Below, piece by piece: positions 19,515 through 29,350 of a stretch of DNA of 55,881 nt. The stretch spans positions 1-55,881 of the forward strand of contig DURD01000029.1 of the NCBI GenBank assembly GCA_012837435.1. The letters are read 5' to 3'. Under the pieces are notes generated by a model, which made no database searches, was not told the DNA's origin, and saw only the letters and a program-made list of their open reading frames with translations. Within the stretch, counting starts at the first letter, position 1. Each line of letters begins with the position of its first letter. Source of the stretch: Erysipelotrichaceae bacterium. Its GTDB lineage: Bacteria > Bacillota_I > Bacilli_A > RFN20 > CAG-826. A program made the translations under genes and the position numbers.

Positions 19515-19571
19515 ATTATTTATTTTATTAGGGACTTTATAACAAGAGAGGCCTTCAAAATGGTTCCTCAT
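19515..19571. repeat. Copy B of ~57-bp direct repeat flanking the sigma-factor cassette
   Basis: attatttattttattagggactttataacaagagaggccttcaaaatggttcctcat; all 7 differences from copy A are transitions. Confidence 0.85.
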
Positions 19572-19632
19572 TGTTTTGAACTATAGTGGATGGTATTTAT
19601 CCATCCTAACAATGTTCATTACAGATAACATT

Positions 19633-19707
19633 TGGCGATCCCATCGGGAATCGAACCCGAGATTAGACCTTGAGAGGGTCTCGTCTTGACCTCTTGACCA
19701 TGGGACC
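19633..19707 (-). tRNA. tRNA-Glu (CTC)
   Basis: AGACC-CTCTCAA-GGTCT anticodon arm; GGGTTCGATTCCC T-arm; CCA; adjacent to gltX. Confidence 0.93.
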
Positions 19708-19730
19708 AGCGAGAGTCATTGTACTCTCAT

Positions 19731-21404
19731 TTATTTTTTTAATAAAGAACAAATGTAATCGATACGTCTTATACTTTCTTCTTTGCCCAAAACTTGCATA
19801 ACAGAATATAAGTTAGGAGCATTTTTTCTCGAAGTTAAAGCAATGCGGAGGATTTCCGCTAGATCGCTCATGTTGCCTTTATATAAGGTTGGATTAGCCT
19901 TATAATCTTTATTGCTCGTAGCGTAACCTAACTCAGCGCCGATTTCTTTGAGATTATTGAACCACGATTGTTCATCTTCATGATCAAAAGATAATTGCTC
20001 TTTTATTGTAATTAGGGCATTTATCAAATCTTCATTAGAAAATTTTGGATTGAATTCTAAACCTTCCGCTACTTCTTTTTCATAGAGGTCTTGATAAAAG
20101 AAACCAATAATATCCAGCATATTGCCAAATCTTTCAAAATCTTTTCTCGGGTTAGCTTTTTCTCTATCGATATTCATGATATTCGTAAAGTAAGAAGGGT
20201 TGTCGTTGATGACTTTTGCTAAATCTGGATTATATTTATCCGCGTACTTTTTCGCTAGGGCGGTAATCTCATCTTTGTTGAGTTTTGCTAATAATTCGCG
20301 AGCAAAGAAATTGACTTTACCCATATCGAATAACGCTCCATCAAGCGACATCTTTTTAAATGAAAAAACAAAATCTTCCATCTTTTCAAAGCGATGGCTT
20401 AAAATCCATTCTTCAAAGTTAGAATTGACAATAGTCATCAAATACATCGTCAAAGCTTCTGGTGGATAACCATTTTCAATGAAATATGAAACCGCGGCTT
20501 CGCTGTCTAAACGCTTAGATAGTTTTCTTTTATTGCCATTTTCATCTAATTTCATAATAAGAGGCAAATGGGCGTAATTTGGTTTTTTCCAACCGATAGC
20601 GTCGAATATCTGCACGTGAATCGGTAAAGAGGCAATCCATTCCTCACCGCGAATGACCGTCGTAGTGCGCATGAAATGATCATCGACCACATGAGCAAAG
20701 TGATAAGTGGGTAGTCCATCGCTTTTATAAATGACGATGTCTTGATCGTTTTCAGCAATTTCGAATTCCCCGCGAATCAAATCTATGACTTTTATTTTTT
20801 TTTCATGGTTACCACCACTTCTAAAACGAACGATAAATTTTTCACCATTTTTAATTTTTTGATATTTTTCCTCATTACTTAAATTGCGGCATTTAGCAAA
20901 TTCCCCATAGTAACCAGGATTGCATTTGAGTTTTTCTTGTTCCAGCCGAAGATTTTCAACATCTTCTTCCGAACAAAAACACGGATAGGCTAAGCCAATT
21001 TCTAGTAGATGTTTGACTGCAATCGAATATATTTCAGCGCGTTCCGATTGAATATAAGGACCATAACTGCCTTTTTCTTTTTCCCCTAAATAGCCTTCAT
21101 CAGGAACGACATTAAAAACCCTCAATTGTTCAAGCAATTGTTGTCCCGCTCCCGCGACTTCTCTTTTGACATCGGTATCTTCCAGTCTCACATAAAAAAT
21201 ACCCTGTGTTTGACTGGCCACCTTGCGGCACACCATCGAAGTAAATAAAGATCCCGTATGTAAAAAACCTGTGGGTGAAGGGGCAAATCTAGTGACTTCT
21301 GCACCCTTTGGCAAATTTCTCAAAGGATATTTTTTTTCTAAATCCTCGATTGTTAAAGTAATATTTGGAAAAATTGCCTCGGCTATTTGTTTGTTGGTTA
21401 TCAT
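19731..21404 (-). CDS. gltX: Glutamyl-tRNA synthetase
   Basis: RFAPSPTGFLHTGSLFTSM HIGH-like signature, KRKLSKRLDSEA KMSKS-like motif, VIRGEEWIASLPIHVQIFDAIGW. Confidence 0.95.
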   Translation of the reverse strand: MITNKQIAEAIFPNITLTIEDLEKKYPLRNLPKGAEVTRFAPSPTGFLHTGSLFTSMVCRKVASQTQGIFYVRLEDTDVKREVAGAGQQLLEQLRVFNVVPDEGYLGEKEKGSYGPYIQSERAEIYSIAVKHLLEIGLAYPCFCSEEDVENLRLEQEKLKCNPGYYGEFAKCRNLSNEEKYQKIKNGEKFIVRFRSGGNHEKKIKVIDLIRGEFEIAENDQDIVIYKSDGLPTYHFAHVVDDHFMRTTTVIRGEEWIASLPIHVQIFDAIGWKKPNYAHLPLIMKLDENGNKRKLSKRLDSEAAVSYFIENGYPPEALTMYLMTIVNSNFEEWILSHRFEKMEDFVFSFKKMSLDGALFDMGKVNFFARELLAKLNKDEITALAKKYADKYNPDLAKVINDNPSYFTNIMNIDREKANPRKDFERFGNMLDIIGFFYQDLYEKEVAEGLEFNPKFSNEDLINALITIKEQLSFDHEDEQSWFNNLKEIGAELGYATSNKDYKANPTLYKGNMSDLAEILRIALTSRKNAPNLYSVMQVLGKEESIRRIDYICSLLKK

Positions 21405-21492
21405 AATTTTACCCCTTCAAATTCTTCATAATTTACTATTGCAACACCCCAGTGTTTTGTTATAATAATTAGGCGATTTGGAAATCTCCATT

Positions 21493-21566
21493 GCAGGTGT
21501 AGTTCAGTGGCAGAACGTAACCTTGCCAAGGTTAATATGCGGGTTCGATTCCCGTCACCTGCTCCA
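21493..21566 (+). tRNA. tRNA-Gly (GCC)
   Basis: GCAGGTG...CACCTGCTCCA; AACC-TTGCCAA-GGTT anticodon arm. Confidence 0.95.
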
Positions 21567-21605
21567 GTTTAAGTAATATTTACCTAGATTTAGTCTAGGT
21601 TTTTT

Positions 21606-22610
21606 TTATTCAATTTCATCGTCATTTTGCTCTTTTTTTAAGGACTCTTCGATACTTTTCTTTTCCTCCACATTCATGTCAATGCTCGATTGAATTCTTT
21701 GTAAAATAAATTTGATTGCTTCTTCGTTGCCTTTTTTAAAATCGTTCTCATACTTTTTATAGATAACTTCCATGTTGGAAAAATATAAAGGCAAAAAGAA
21801 AATTAATAAAATAACACTACCCACTACGACAAAAGCTGGTAACAACGTCACCTCTTTAACCGCGAATATTCCAATCAATAAACCCACGATTATTCCTAAT
21901 AGTGAAAGGACAATCATCGGCCAATTGAGCAACCACCAATCTCTACTCATTTTCTTGCGTAACTTGCGAAAAGTATTGGCGATACATAAGCGAACCACCG
22001 ACATCGCTCCCGCCACAATATTAGCGCGATAGTAAATGGAAATTGAAGAATAAGAAGTAAAGTAAATAAAAGAGAGCATAAAGGGGATAATGGCAAATGT
22101 TTCTATATAGACAAAGAAGGTTAATAACAAGCTGTTGTTATCGAGCAATAAATTTAGAATATCTTCATAACCAATTTCTGCAGATGAAAATCTTGTGACT
22201 AAATTAGTGAAGGCCTCAACAAAGGGATCGCCATAATAATTTTTAAAAATAAGATAGAACACCACATAAGAAATAAAAAGAGAAATAAAATATATTGCGA
22301 GAGATTTAAGAAGAGATTTTAAACCGCGAAACGATCCGATAAATTGCGGTTTAAAAAAGCCGATAAAATAATTAAAGAAAACCGTGATATTTACTGGTTG
22401 GTTAATCAATAAATAATAGCTAGAAATATAAGAAGCAAAAAGAAAAGGAAATAGAAAAATAGGTAATGCGAGAAATACGTAAGATAAATCAATAAAGCTT
22501 AGCATCGCCACTAGAATTAGAGCTAGACCACAAAAAATACCGATTGAAATTTTGGCATAGATATTATTTTTGGTATTGGCAAAAGCCTCTTTTCTCAGAG
22601 ATTGTTTCAT
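21606..22610 (-). CDS. Polytopic membrane protein of unknown function
   Basis: 334 aa, several hydrophobic segments, charged C-terminus. Confidence 0.7.
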   Translation of the reverse strand: MKQSLRKEAFANTKNNIYAKISIGIFCGLALILVAMLSFIDLSYVFLALPIFLFPFLFASYISSYYLLINQPVNITVFFNYFIGFFKPQFIGSFRGLKSLLKSLAIYFISLFISYVVFYLIFKNYYGDPFVEAFTNLVTRFSSAEIGYEDILNLLLDNNSLLLTFFVYIETFAIIPFMLSFIYFTSYSSISIYYRANIVAGAMSVVRLCIANTFRKLRKKMSRDWWLLNWPMIVLSLLGIIVGLLIGIFAVKEVTLLPAFVVVGSVILLIFFLPLYFSNMEVIYKKYENDFKKGNEEAIKFILQRIQSSIDMNVEEKKSIEESLKKEQNDDEIE

Positions 22611-23251
22611 TGTTTTTTCCTTTTATTTGCCTTAGCAATTGATTGAACGGCTTTGGCTAGTTGCGGTTCGTTTATCGTCCCTATCTTTCGAGATTCGATG
22701 GCCTTAATCAAACTGGCAAAACGTTTTCTTTGGATAATATAAAATTGCTTTGATTCGCTTTGAACTTGTACTTTGCAATCATCATTTATCAAGACAATAC
22801 CGATTAATAATGAGGCATTAAGCCCGGTCGAAGAAGACAGTTTGTTCGTCAGTACTTTGGATTGATTGATAGGGTTATCAGTGTAACTTTTTTTGCCGCG
22901 ATGCGACACAAATACCAAGGAAGCATCGGTGGCTTTGCCAATTAAATCCCCCTCGTAGTATTGAGAAATAATGACATAAATAAATTTATCGCCAAATAAA
23001 ATGTGATCCACCATCGCAGTTTTGTTGCTATCGACTTTGAAAACGAATTGATTGATTAGATAGTAATCTCTGTCAAAAGCGGTTTTATAGACCTTTTTGT
23101 AAAAATGTATTTGGAAATTTTTTCTTTTGTAGTAATGAGATATGGGAAAATATAGACCGATACCAATAAACAACAATATAACAATTGGCACGATGATAAT
23201 AAAAGCCAATTGAATATCTGTAAACGTTTCAATAAAAAGTGGATATTGCAT
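22607..23251 (-). CDS. Membrane-anchored NERD-like domain protein
   Basis: N-terminal TM; FVFKVDSNKTAMVDHILFGDKFIYVI...NPINQSKVLTNKL resembles the NERD layout. Confidence 0.55.
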   Translation of the reverse strand: MQYPLFIETFTDIQLAFIIIVPIVILLFIGIGLYFPISHYYKRKNFQIHFYKKVYKTAFDRDYYLINQFVFKVDSNKTAMVDHILFGDKFIYVIISQYYEGDLIGKATDASLVFVSHRGKKSYTDNPINQSKVLTNKLSSSTGLNASLLIGIVLINDDCKVQVQSESKQFYIIQRKRFASLIKAIESRKIGTINEPQLAKAVQSIAKANKRKKQ

Positions 23252-23303
23252 ATAATTAATATAGCAAAAATGACCTTAATGATTAAGGACATTTATGCTT
23301 TTT

Positions 23304-23912
23304 TTAATCAAAGATAGTTTTTCCGTTTTTTATAGCTTCGATAATGCGATCAATTTCTTCTCTGCACACTTTTCGAGATAAGGGTGGCAGTTGTTCTAGA
23401 GAAAACCATCTTACCTCGTCTGTTTCGTATTCGTGTTCATGCAAATCTCCGACCAGCCTAGCTTCAAAAATTATGAGATATTCAGGGATGTAAACACTGG
23501 TCTTAAAGGGGGTACGATTTAAAATTCCCACTAGACGGATAATATCGATATCTGCGCCTGCTTCTTGACTTGCTTCATTTTTAGCGGTTTGTGAAGCGGA
23601 ATCATATAAATCCGCCCACCCTCCAGGAAACGAATAAGTTTGAGTATTAGCCTCTCTAACAAATAGAGCTTTTTGACGATCTTCACTCAATATAACCGTT
23701 CTAACAGTAACGCTTGGGGTAGGATAAATATCTCTAGAGAAATAATTGGGGCGATTAAATTTAATCTCCATGAATTTTTCTAGCATTTCCCTCGTCAAAT
23801 CATTGATTTGTTGGTAGTTAGTAATCGCATAAGGGTCTTTAGAAAAAACCAATCCAATTTTAGCAATGGATTGGATTTTAATGAGATAATCATATAGCTC
23901 TTTATTTTCCAT
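23304..23912 (-). CDS. NUDIX hydrolase
   Basis: Nudix-box-like FPGGWADLYDSASQTAKNEASQEAGAD; N-terminal NUDIX-linked extension. Confidence 0.88.
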   Translation of the reverse strand: MENKELYDYLIKIQSIAKIGLVFSKDPYAITNYQQINDLTREMLEKFMEIKFNRPNYFSRDIYPTPSVTVRTVILSEDRQKALFVREANTQTYSFPGGWADLYDSASQTAKNEASQEAGADIDIIRLVGILNRTPFKTSVYIPEYLIIFEARLVGDLHEHEYETDEVRWFSLEQLPPLSRKVCREEIDRIIEAIKNGKTIFD

Positions 23913-23918
23913 ACATTA

Positions 23919-24695
23919 TTAAGAAGAGGTGTGGTCAGACATATAGTTTTCAAAGGCGCGTAGAAAGTTAGTTTGATTAAAGGATTCTAAATCACCATTG
24001 ACCGCGATGGAAATCCGTCCTGTTTCTTCAGAGACCACGACTGTGACGGCGTCGGATATTTCTGAAATTCCAATGGCCGCTCGATGACGCGAACCATATT
24101 TTCCGGCAAATGGTTTAGTGGTTGGAGTATAAAAAACACTAGCGGCAATAATTTCATTCCCATGAATGACCACCGCACCATCGTGTAGCCGTGTCCCAGG
24201 ATAGAAAATAGTTAGTAAAAGTTCCGGACTTACTGGAGCGCGAATGGGAACACCATTTTTAATAATGTCTTTTAACGAAGTATTTTTCTCAAAAGTCATA
24301 ATTGCTCCAATGCGAGAGTTGGACAAAGAAATAACCGTAGTTTCAATATTTTTGTAAAGGAGTTGTGTATCGTAAATTTTTTCGATGCCAAACTTAACCG
24401 GTTTAGCGGTTCTACGAAAAAAAGGATTAGCAATAAATTTTCTTAAGTCACCAAGATTAGCGAAGAAACTAGCTGCTAGACCTGCTGAAGTGACAAAAGA
24501 AACCAATTGGCAAACCACATCGAGACCAAAGATATATGAAATGATGAAAAAGACGAAGGAAAAAGAAATAAAAACGAAACTGGCACGACGTTTTGCTACT
24601 TTCGAAAGAACAAAAAACAAAAGACCATACACCAATACTATGATAATGATTGAGGCGATAAAATTACCGACACCGTTTTCCCAAGCGAATTTCAT
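23919..24695 (-). CDS. cdaA: Diadenylate cyclase CdaA (c-di-AMP synthase)
   Basis: DisA_N motifs GTRLHDGAVVIHGNEIIAA and GSRHRAAIGISE; three N-terminal hydrophobic segments. Confidence 0.93.
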   Translation of the reverse strand: MKFAWENGVGNFIASIIIIVLVYGLLFFVLSKVAKRRASFVFISFSFVFFIISYIFGLDVVCQLVSFVTSAGLAASFFANLGDLRKFIANPFFRRTAKPVKFGIEKIYDTQLLYKNIETTVISLSNSRIGAIMTFEKNTSLKDIIKNGVPIRAPVSPELLLTIFYPGTRLHDGAVVIHGNEIIAASVFYTPTTKPFAGKYGSRHRAAIGISEISDAVTVVVSEETGRISIAVNGDLESFNQTNFLRAFENYMSDHTSS

Positions 24696-24777
24696 AATTC
24701 TTTTTAACCCTCCTCAGTATTCTAATGATATATATTTAGTAATTTGTTTTCAACAATTGAAAATGAATTATTGACAA

Positions 24778-25161
24778 TTAATCATCAATTTTCACAATTG
24801 TCTCTTCAAAGCGTGTTTTCCTATGACTAAATCTTAGTTTGTGTTTTTTTCCATAGGTATCAAGAGACTGTTCGCCAAATTCGGTAATTCTAAAATAAAG
24901 TTTATTTCTTTTTGAATCGAAAATTTTATTGATGTAACCATGTCTAAAAAGCATCAATGTTAAATGAGATATTTTTTTATTGGTGAAAGATGACAAAGTT
25001 CCAAAGGTTGGAAAAGCAGAAAACCGCTCGGTTTCATCATCAATTTTGCCGCTTAATATTTTGAAAACCCCTTCATTTAGTGGGTAATAATTTAAATCAT
25101 TTAAAAGTTTGATAGTGAGCAGAACTTTGTAATAAGTTTGATTGAACTTTAATTGTCTCAT
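24778..25161 (-). CDS. Hypothetical protein, possible winged helix
   Basis: 127 aa; SHLTLMLFRHGYINKIFDSKRNKLYFRITEFGEQSL wHTH-like ending. Confidence 0.5.
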   Translation of the reverse strand: MRQLKFNQTYYKVLLTIKLLNDLNYYPLNEGVFKILSGKIDDETERFSAFPTFGTLSSFTNKKISHLTLMLFRHGYINKIFDSKRNKLYFRITEFGEQSLDTYGKKHKLRFSHRKTRFEETIVKIDD

Positions 25162-25263
25162 AAAAATAGTTTACATTTTTATAGATTGAAGGTCAAAGAC
25201 AATCTATCATTGAGAATAAATACCAACAAATGTAAAATAAAGTGGAAAGTAGAGGTGTAAAAT

Positions 25264-25983
25264 ATGTCAACTCCTCATATCAATGCGAATAAAGGCGACT
25301 TTGCAAAGGTCGTACTAATGCCAGGCGATCCCATACGCGCTAAATGGATTGCTGATACTTATTTACACGATGTAAAAATGGTGTCAAATGTCAGAAATAT
25401 TTGTGGTTATACTGGTTACACAAAAAATAATAAGAAAATCAGTGTCATGGCCTCAGGTATGGGCCATCCTTCTATCGGAATCTATTCTTATGAACTATTT
25501 TCTAAATTTGAAGTAGAAACGATTATTCGCGTGGGGACTTGTGGAGCTTACCAACCCCACATCAACCTATTTGACATCTTAATCGCCAGTACCTCTTCCA
25601 CTGATAGCAATTGGGCTTTTCAATACCAACTAAACGGCACCTTTTCCGCGGGAGCGGATTTTGATTTAATCACTAGAGCTGTTAACGTGGCAAAAAATAA
25701 AAATGTCCCCGTTCATGTTGGTAACATTTTATCTACGGACGTATTTTATAATGCTGATCAAAATAATTGGAAAAAATGGGCGGAATTAGGAATTTTAGGT
25801 GTCGAAATGGAGTCTTACGCTTTATATTGCAGTGCCGCGAAACTAAAGAAAAAAGCTCTATGTATTCTCACAGTAAGCGATTCCTTTTTGCTAGAAGAAG
25901 AACTGACATCAGACGAAAGAGCACACGGCCTAGCGAGAATGATTGAAATCGCTATTGAAACCGCTGAAGCAGTCGCAGACTAA
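25264..25983 (+). CDS. deoD: Purine-nucleoside phosphorylase (DeoD type)
   Basis: MSTPHINANKGDFAKVVLMPGDPIRAKWIADTYL; MASGMGHPSIGIYSYELF; VEMESYALY. Confidence 0.96.
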   Translation: MSTPHINANKGDFAKVVLMPGDPIRAKWIADTYLHDVKMVSNVRNICGYTGYTKNNKKISVMASGMGHPSIGIYSYELFSKFEVETIIRVGTCGAYQPHINLFDILIASTSSTDSNWAFQYQLNGTFSAGADFDLITRAVNVAKNKNVPVHVGNILSTDVFYNADQNNWKKWAELGILGVEMESYALYCSAAKLKKKALCILTVSDSFLLEEELTSDERAHGLARMIEIAIETAEAVAD

Positions 25984-26034
25984 CGAAAATTAAAATTACA
26001 TCATCTATCTAGATCAATGCTTTTTAGCATATAA

Positions 26035-28212
26035 CTATTTTTTCTTTAAGTTGATAGGTCGATAAAGTACTAACAAAGAGTTTATTACCAAAACGACCGT
26101 TAATCCAGTATCGGCAATAATTGGCACTTTCATCGGAATATTTATTGTCGGAATGATGACAAGAATTGCCACTATAATTTTTATAAGTAGGGCAAAAACA
26201 ATGTTGAAAATAGCAGTGTTTTTCGCTATTCGAGCAATCCTAATCGATTCATAAACTTTTATCGGATTGTCATTCATGATTACCACATCCGCATTTTGAA
26301 CGGCGATATCGCTTCCAATGGCGCCCATCGCAAATCCCACATCGCTTCTTTTGATGCTCGGGGCGTCATTGATGCCATCTCCTACGAAAGCAACATTTTT
26401 ATTAGTGCCAAGCATTTCTTTTTCGAGTAATTCGACTTTTTCACTTGGAGTCAATTCGCTATAGATGTAATCAATTCCTAGTTCTTTTTGCAATATCGAA
26501 GCGTTTTCTTTCTTATCGCCAGTCAATAAAATTACTTCAATCTTTTCTTTATGGAAGAGTTTTATCATATCGTGAACTTCTTCTTTAATTTCGTCATTTA
26601 AAACGATATAGCCCAAATATTTTCCTTCTTTTTGGCAGTAGATGACGATGCCTTTTTCTTTAACTTCTTTGATTGCTATTCCCGTTTGTTGTATATAAGA
26701 AATATTACCAGCATAAATCCTTTTTCCTTCATAGACTGTCGTCACACCTAAACCCGTCGTTTCTTTAAAATCTACTTGTTTTGCGGCGAGAGATTTAACA
26801 TCTATGTCGTGACAAATAGTTCTAGCAATTGGATGAGTCGATAAGCATTCTGCAGCATATAAAGACTCGAGTAATTCTTCTTTTTTGACTCCTTTAACTG
26901 GAGAAATTTTTTGAATGGAAAAGATACCTTTTGTCAAAGTGCCAGTTTTATCACTAATCACTTTACCTATCCGATTAATTTCGTCCAAATAGCTAGTGCC
27001 TTTGATTACTATGCCTCTCTTACTCGCTAATCCAATGGCCGCGAAAAAGGCGAGAGGGACAGAAATGACAATAGCGCACGGGCAACCGGTGACGAGTATT
27101 TCTAACCCCGAAAGAAAATAATTTCTCCAATCACTAGTAATCAACCCACCAATTAAAAATACTGCGATTGATAAAAGGACGATGATGGGTGTATAGATAC
27201 GAGCGAAACGGGCAATAAATCCATCGGCTTTGCTCTTTTTTCCCCCACTACTAGCTATTAATTCGACAATTTTTGAAACTGCACTATCCTCATATTTTTT
27301 TAAAACTTTTACTTTGATGAATCCGCTTTCTACTAAAAAACCGGCAAAAACTTCTTTGTTTTTAACGTCTACAAGCACTGGGGTTGATTCGCCAGTCAAA
27401 GATGATTTATTTATGTAGGCATTACCTTCCATTACTTCGCCATCGATAGGAATCATTTCTCCCGCGCTGATAACAACAACATCTCCGACAACTAGTTGCT
27501 CCGGATTAACTTTGACAATTGCATCATTTTTTATTAAATTTGCATATTCCACTCTTAATTGAATGGCGTTTGTCACAGCTAATTTACTTTTATTCGTCGC
27601 AAATTTTTCAACAATTTGTCCAATTTGAAATAGACCAGTAACCATCGTTCCTTCCATGATGAAGTCGAGACCTTTATCAATATCATTTTCACTCATGTAG
27701 ATGATGGAAAGGACTGTCGCTCCTAATACCGCGACGACAATTAGTAAATTGTGGTCGATAATGTTTTGTCTATTTTTTAAATGTAGGATAACTTTCCATG
27801 CCACATCATAAATTAATATAGTCGTAGTCAATAGATATGCAGTAAATCTAATCCATCCACTATCATCAAAACGATTGAGAATAAACATATTGGCTATCAC
27901 TACTACTAAAGCAAATACTATTCTCACTAACAAAAACCGCATTTCTTTTGTGAATAATTTTGGAATTTCTATACTAATTTTTCTACTTGATTCCTTTAAA
28001 AATATAGGATCACTTTCAACTTTAGAAATCAACACTAGCAATTCCTCAATACTTAAAATATTTTTCTTAAAAGTGATGAACATTTTATTAGTAGAAAAAT
28101 CAATGTGACATTTTTCAATATCTTCTTGCTTGCTCAAAAACATTTCTACCTTATTCGCGCAACTCGGACAATCAAAACCGGAAATATGATAAATTTTATC
28201 AGTCATGCTCAT
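26035..28212 (-). CDS. Heavy-metal (Cd/Zn/Co-type) P1B ATPase
   Basis: HMA motif GFDCPSCANKVEMF; TGCPCAIVISVP CPC motif; SDKTGTLTKG; GDGINDAPS. Confidence 0.95.
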   Translation of the reverse strand: MSMTDKIYHISGFDCPSCANKVEMFLSKQEDIEKCHIDFSTNKMFITFKKNILSIEELLVLISKVESDPIFLKESSRKISIEIPKLFTKEMRFLLVRIVFALVVVIANMFILNRFDDSGWIRFTAYLLTTTILIYDVAWKVILHLKNRQNIIDHNLLIVVAVLGATVLSIIYMSENDIDKGLDFIMEGTMVTGLFQIGQIVEKFATNKSKLAVTNAIQLRVEYANLIKNDAIVKVNPEQLVVGDVVVISAGEMIPIDGEVMEGNAYINKSSLTGESTPVLVDVKNKEVFAGFLVESGFIKVKVLKKYEDSAVSKIVELIASSGGKKSKADGFIARFARIYTPIIVLLSIAVFLIGGLITSDWRNYFLSGLEILVTGCPCAIVISVPLAFFAAIGLASKRGIVIKGTSYLDEINRIGKVISDKTGTLTKGIFSIQKISPVKGVKKEELLESLYAAECLSTHPIARTICHDIDVKSLAAKQVDFKETTGLGVTTVYEGKRIYAGNISYIQQTGIAIKEVKEKGIVIYCQKEGKYLGYIVLNDEIKEEVHDMIKLFHKEKIEVILLTGDKKENASILQKELGIDYIYSELTPSEKVELLEKEMLGTNKNVAFVGDGINDAPSIKRSDVGFAMGAIGSDIAVQNADVVIMNDNPIKVYESIRIARIAKNTAIFNIVFALLIKIIVAILVIIPTINIPMKVPIIADTGLTVVLVINSLLVLYRPINLKKK

Positions 28213-28606
28213 CTTCCTCCGTCACGTGATCATAAGCCACACTGAGCAATAGGCGGATATGTTTATCTTTTAAAGAATAGTAAACTCTGGTTCCTTCTTT
28301 TCTCGCTTCCACTAGTTGGATATCTTTCATCACTCTTAATTGATGAGATACTAAGGATTGAGAAGCGTTGATATCAAAAGCAATATCGTTGACGCACTTT
28401 TCAATCATGCAGCTTAGTTTTTCACATGTTTGGCAGTTACGGTCATCACTTCTTTCAAAATGACACTCTGCATCATCCAACAAAGATAGCATAATCTTCA
28501 TCCTCGTTTTATCAGAGGCTGTCGATAAAAGCTTTTCCATTTTTTCAATAGTGGTATTTTCTATATTTTTCATAATTTTATCTAAAAAGATTATATGAAC
28601 GTTCAT
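28199..28606 (-). CDS. ArsR/SmtB family metalloregulator
   Basis: wHTH INASQSLVSHQLRVMKDIQLVEARKEGTRVYYSL; upstream of and overlapping the P1B ATPase gene. Confidence 0.92.
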   Translation of the reverse strand: MNVHIIFLDKIMKNIENTTIEKMEKLLSTASDKTRMKIMLSLLDDAECHFERSDDRNCQTCEKLSCMIEKCVNDIAFDINASQSLVSHQLRVMKDIQLVEARKEGTRVYYSLKDKHIRLLLSVAYDHVTEEDEHD

Positions 28607-28708
28607 TCATATTTGCAATTACAAAGTATTTTATTTACTTTAATCCAATCAAAGTAAAAACTGCTCAGCCTAGTGCTGACCAGTTCGTTTATGTTGTTAG
28701 AAGAAAAA

Positions 28709-29338
28709 TTAGTAATTTTTCATCACAGCTTCATCGATTACTTGAGCAATTTCTTCAATAATGTCGCAACAAGCTTCAAATGATCTTATGATGCTTTCTG
28801 CTACGTGAATTTCTCTAGTTCTTAGGGAACTTTCATATAATTCTTTAAGCGAAGAAATGAATAGTCTATCTCCTTCTTCTTCGATTGATAAGACTTCCAT
28901 AATTTTATCTTTTAATACCTCGGATCTTTTAAAATTAGGAAATTCCTCTAACACAACCGCTAGGGCTTGACTCTCTCTTTTGATGATATCGATAAATTGA
29001 AGAGACACTTCAGGAAATTTTTTAGCGCCAAAAACATAGGCATTCAATAGTACATCTTCAATCGCGTCAGTAGCAGAATCAATTTTTTTAATGATGGCGA
29101 GTATGTCTTCACTTTCAATCGGCGTAATGAATTCTCTAGAAAGTTTTTTCAAAACACTATTTAGATATAAATCGGCTTCGTGTTCGATAACATGTATCTC
29201 GTCTTTGTGTTTTTCAGTTATTCCACCATTAAAGTTATTTACCACCTTTTCGAGATATTCCAAAGCTTTGATGGAATAGTTAAATGATTCCATAAACGCT
29301 TTAAAATAGTAATTAACTTCTTTCTTCTTTTTACACAT
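28709..29338 (-). CDS. DUF47/PhoU-like phosphate transport accessory protein
   Basis: 209 aa all-helical; HVIEHEADLYLNSVLKKL; paired with Pit transporter. Confidence 0.85.
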   Translation of the reverse strand: MCKKKKEVNYYFKAFMESFNYSIKALEYLEKVVNNFNGGITEKHKDEIHVIEHEADLYLNSVLKKLSREFITPIESEDILAIIKKIDSATDAIEDVLLNAYVFGAKKFPEVSLQFIDIIKRESQALAVVLEEFPNFKRSEVLKDKIMEVLSIEEEGDRLFISSLKELYESSLRTREIHVAESIIRSFEACCDIIEEIAQVIDEAVMKNY

Positions 29339-29350
29339 CTTCGTTTCCTC

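Noticed and set aside
19572-19632. GGATGG-TATTTAT-CCATCC hairpin as terminator of tRNA-Glu(CTC)
   Set aside because: Stem is present but no convincing T-run on the minus strand; left uncalled.
19633-21404. T-box or regulatory link between tRNA-Glu and gltX
   Set aside because: No T-box-like leader found upstream of gltX; adjacency alone is not evidence of regulation.
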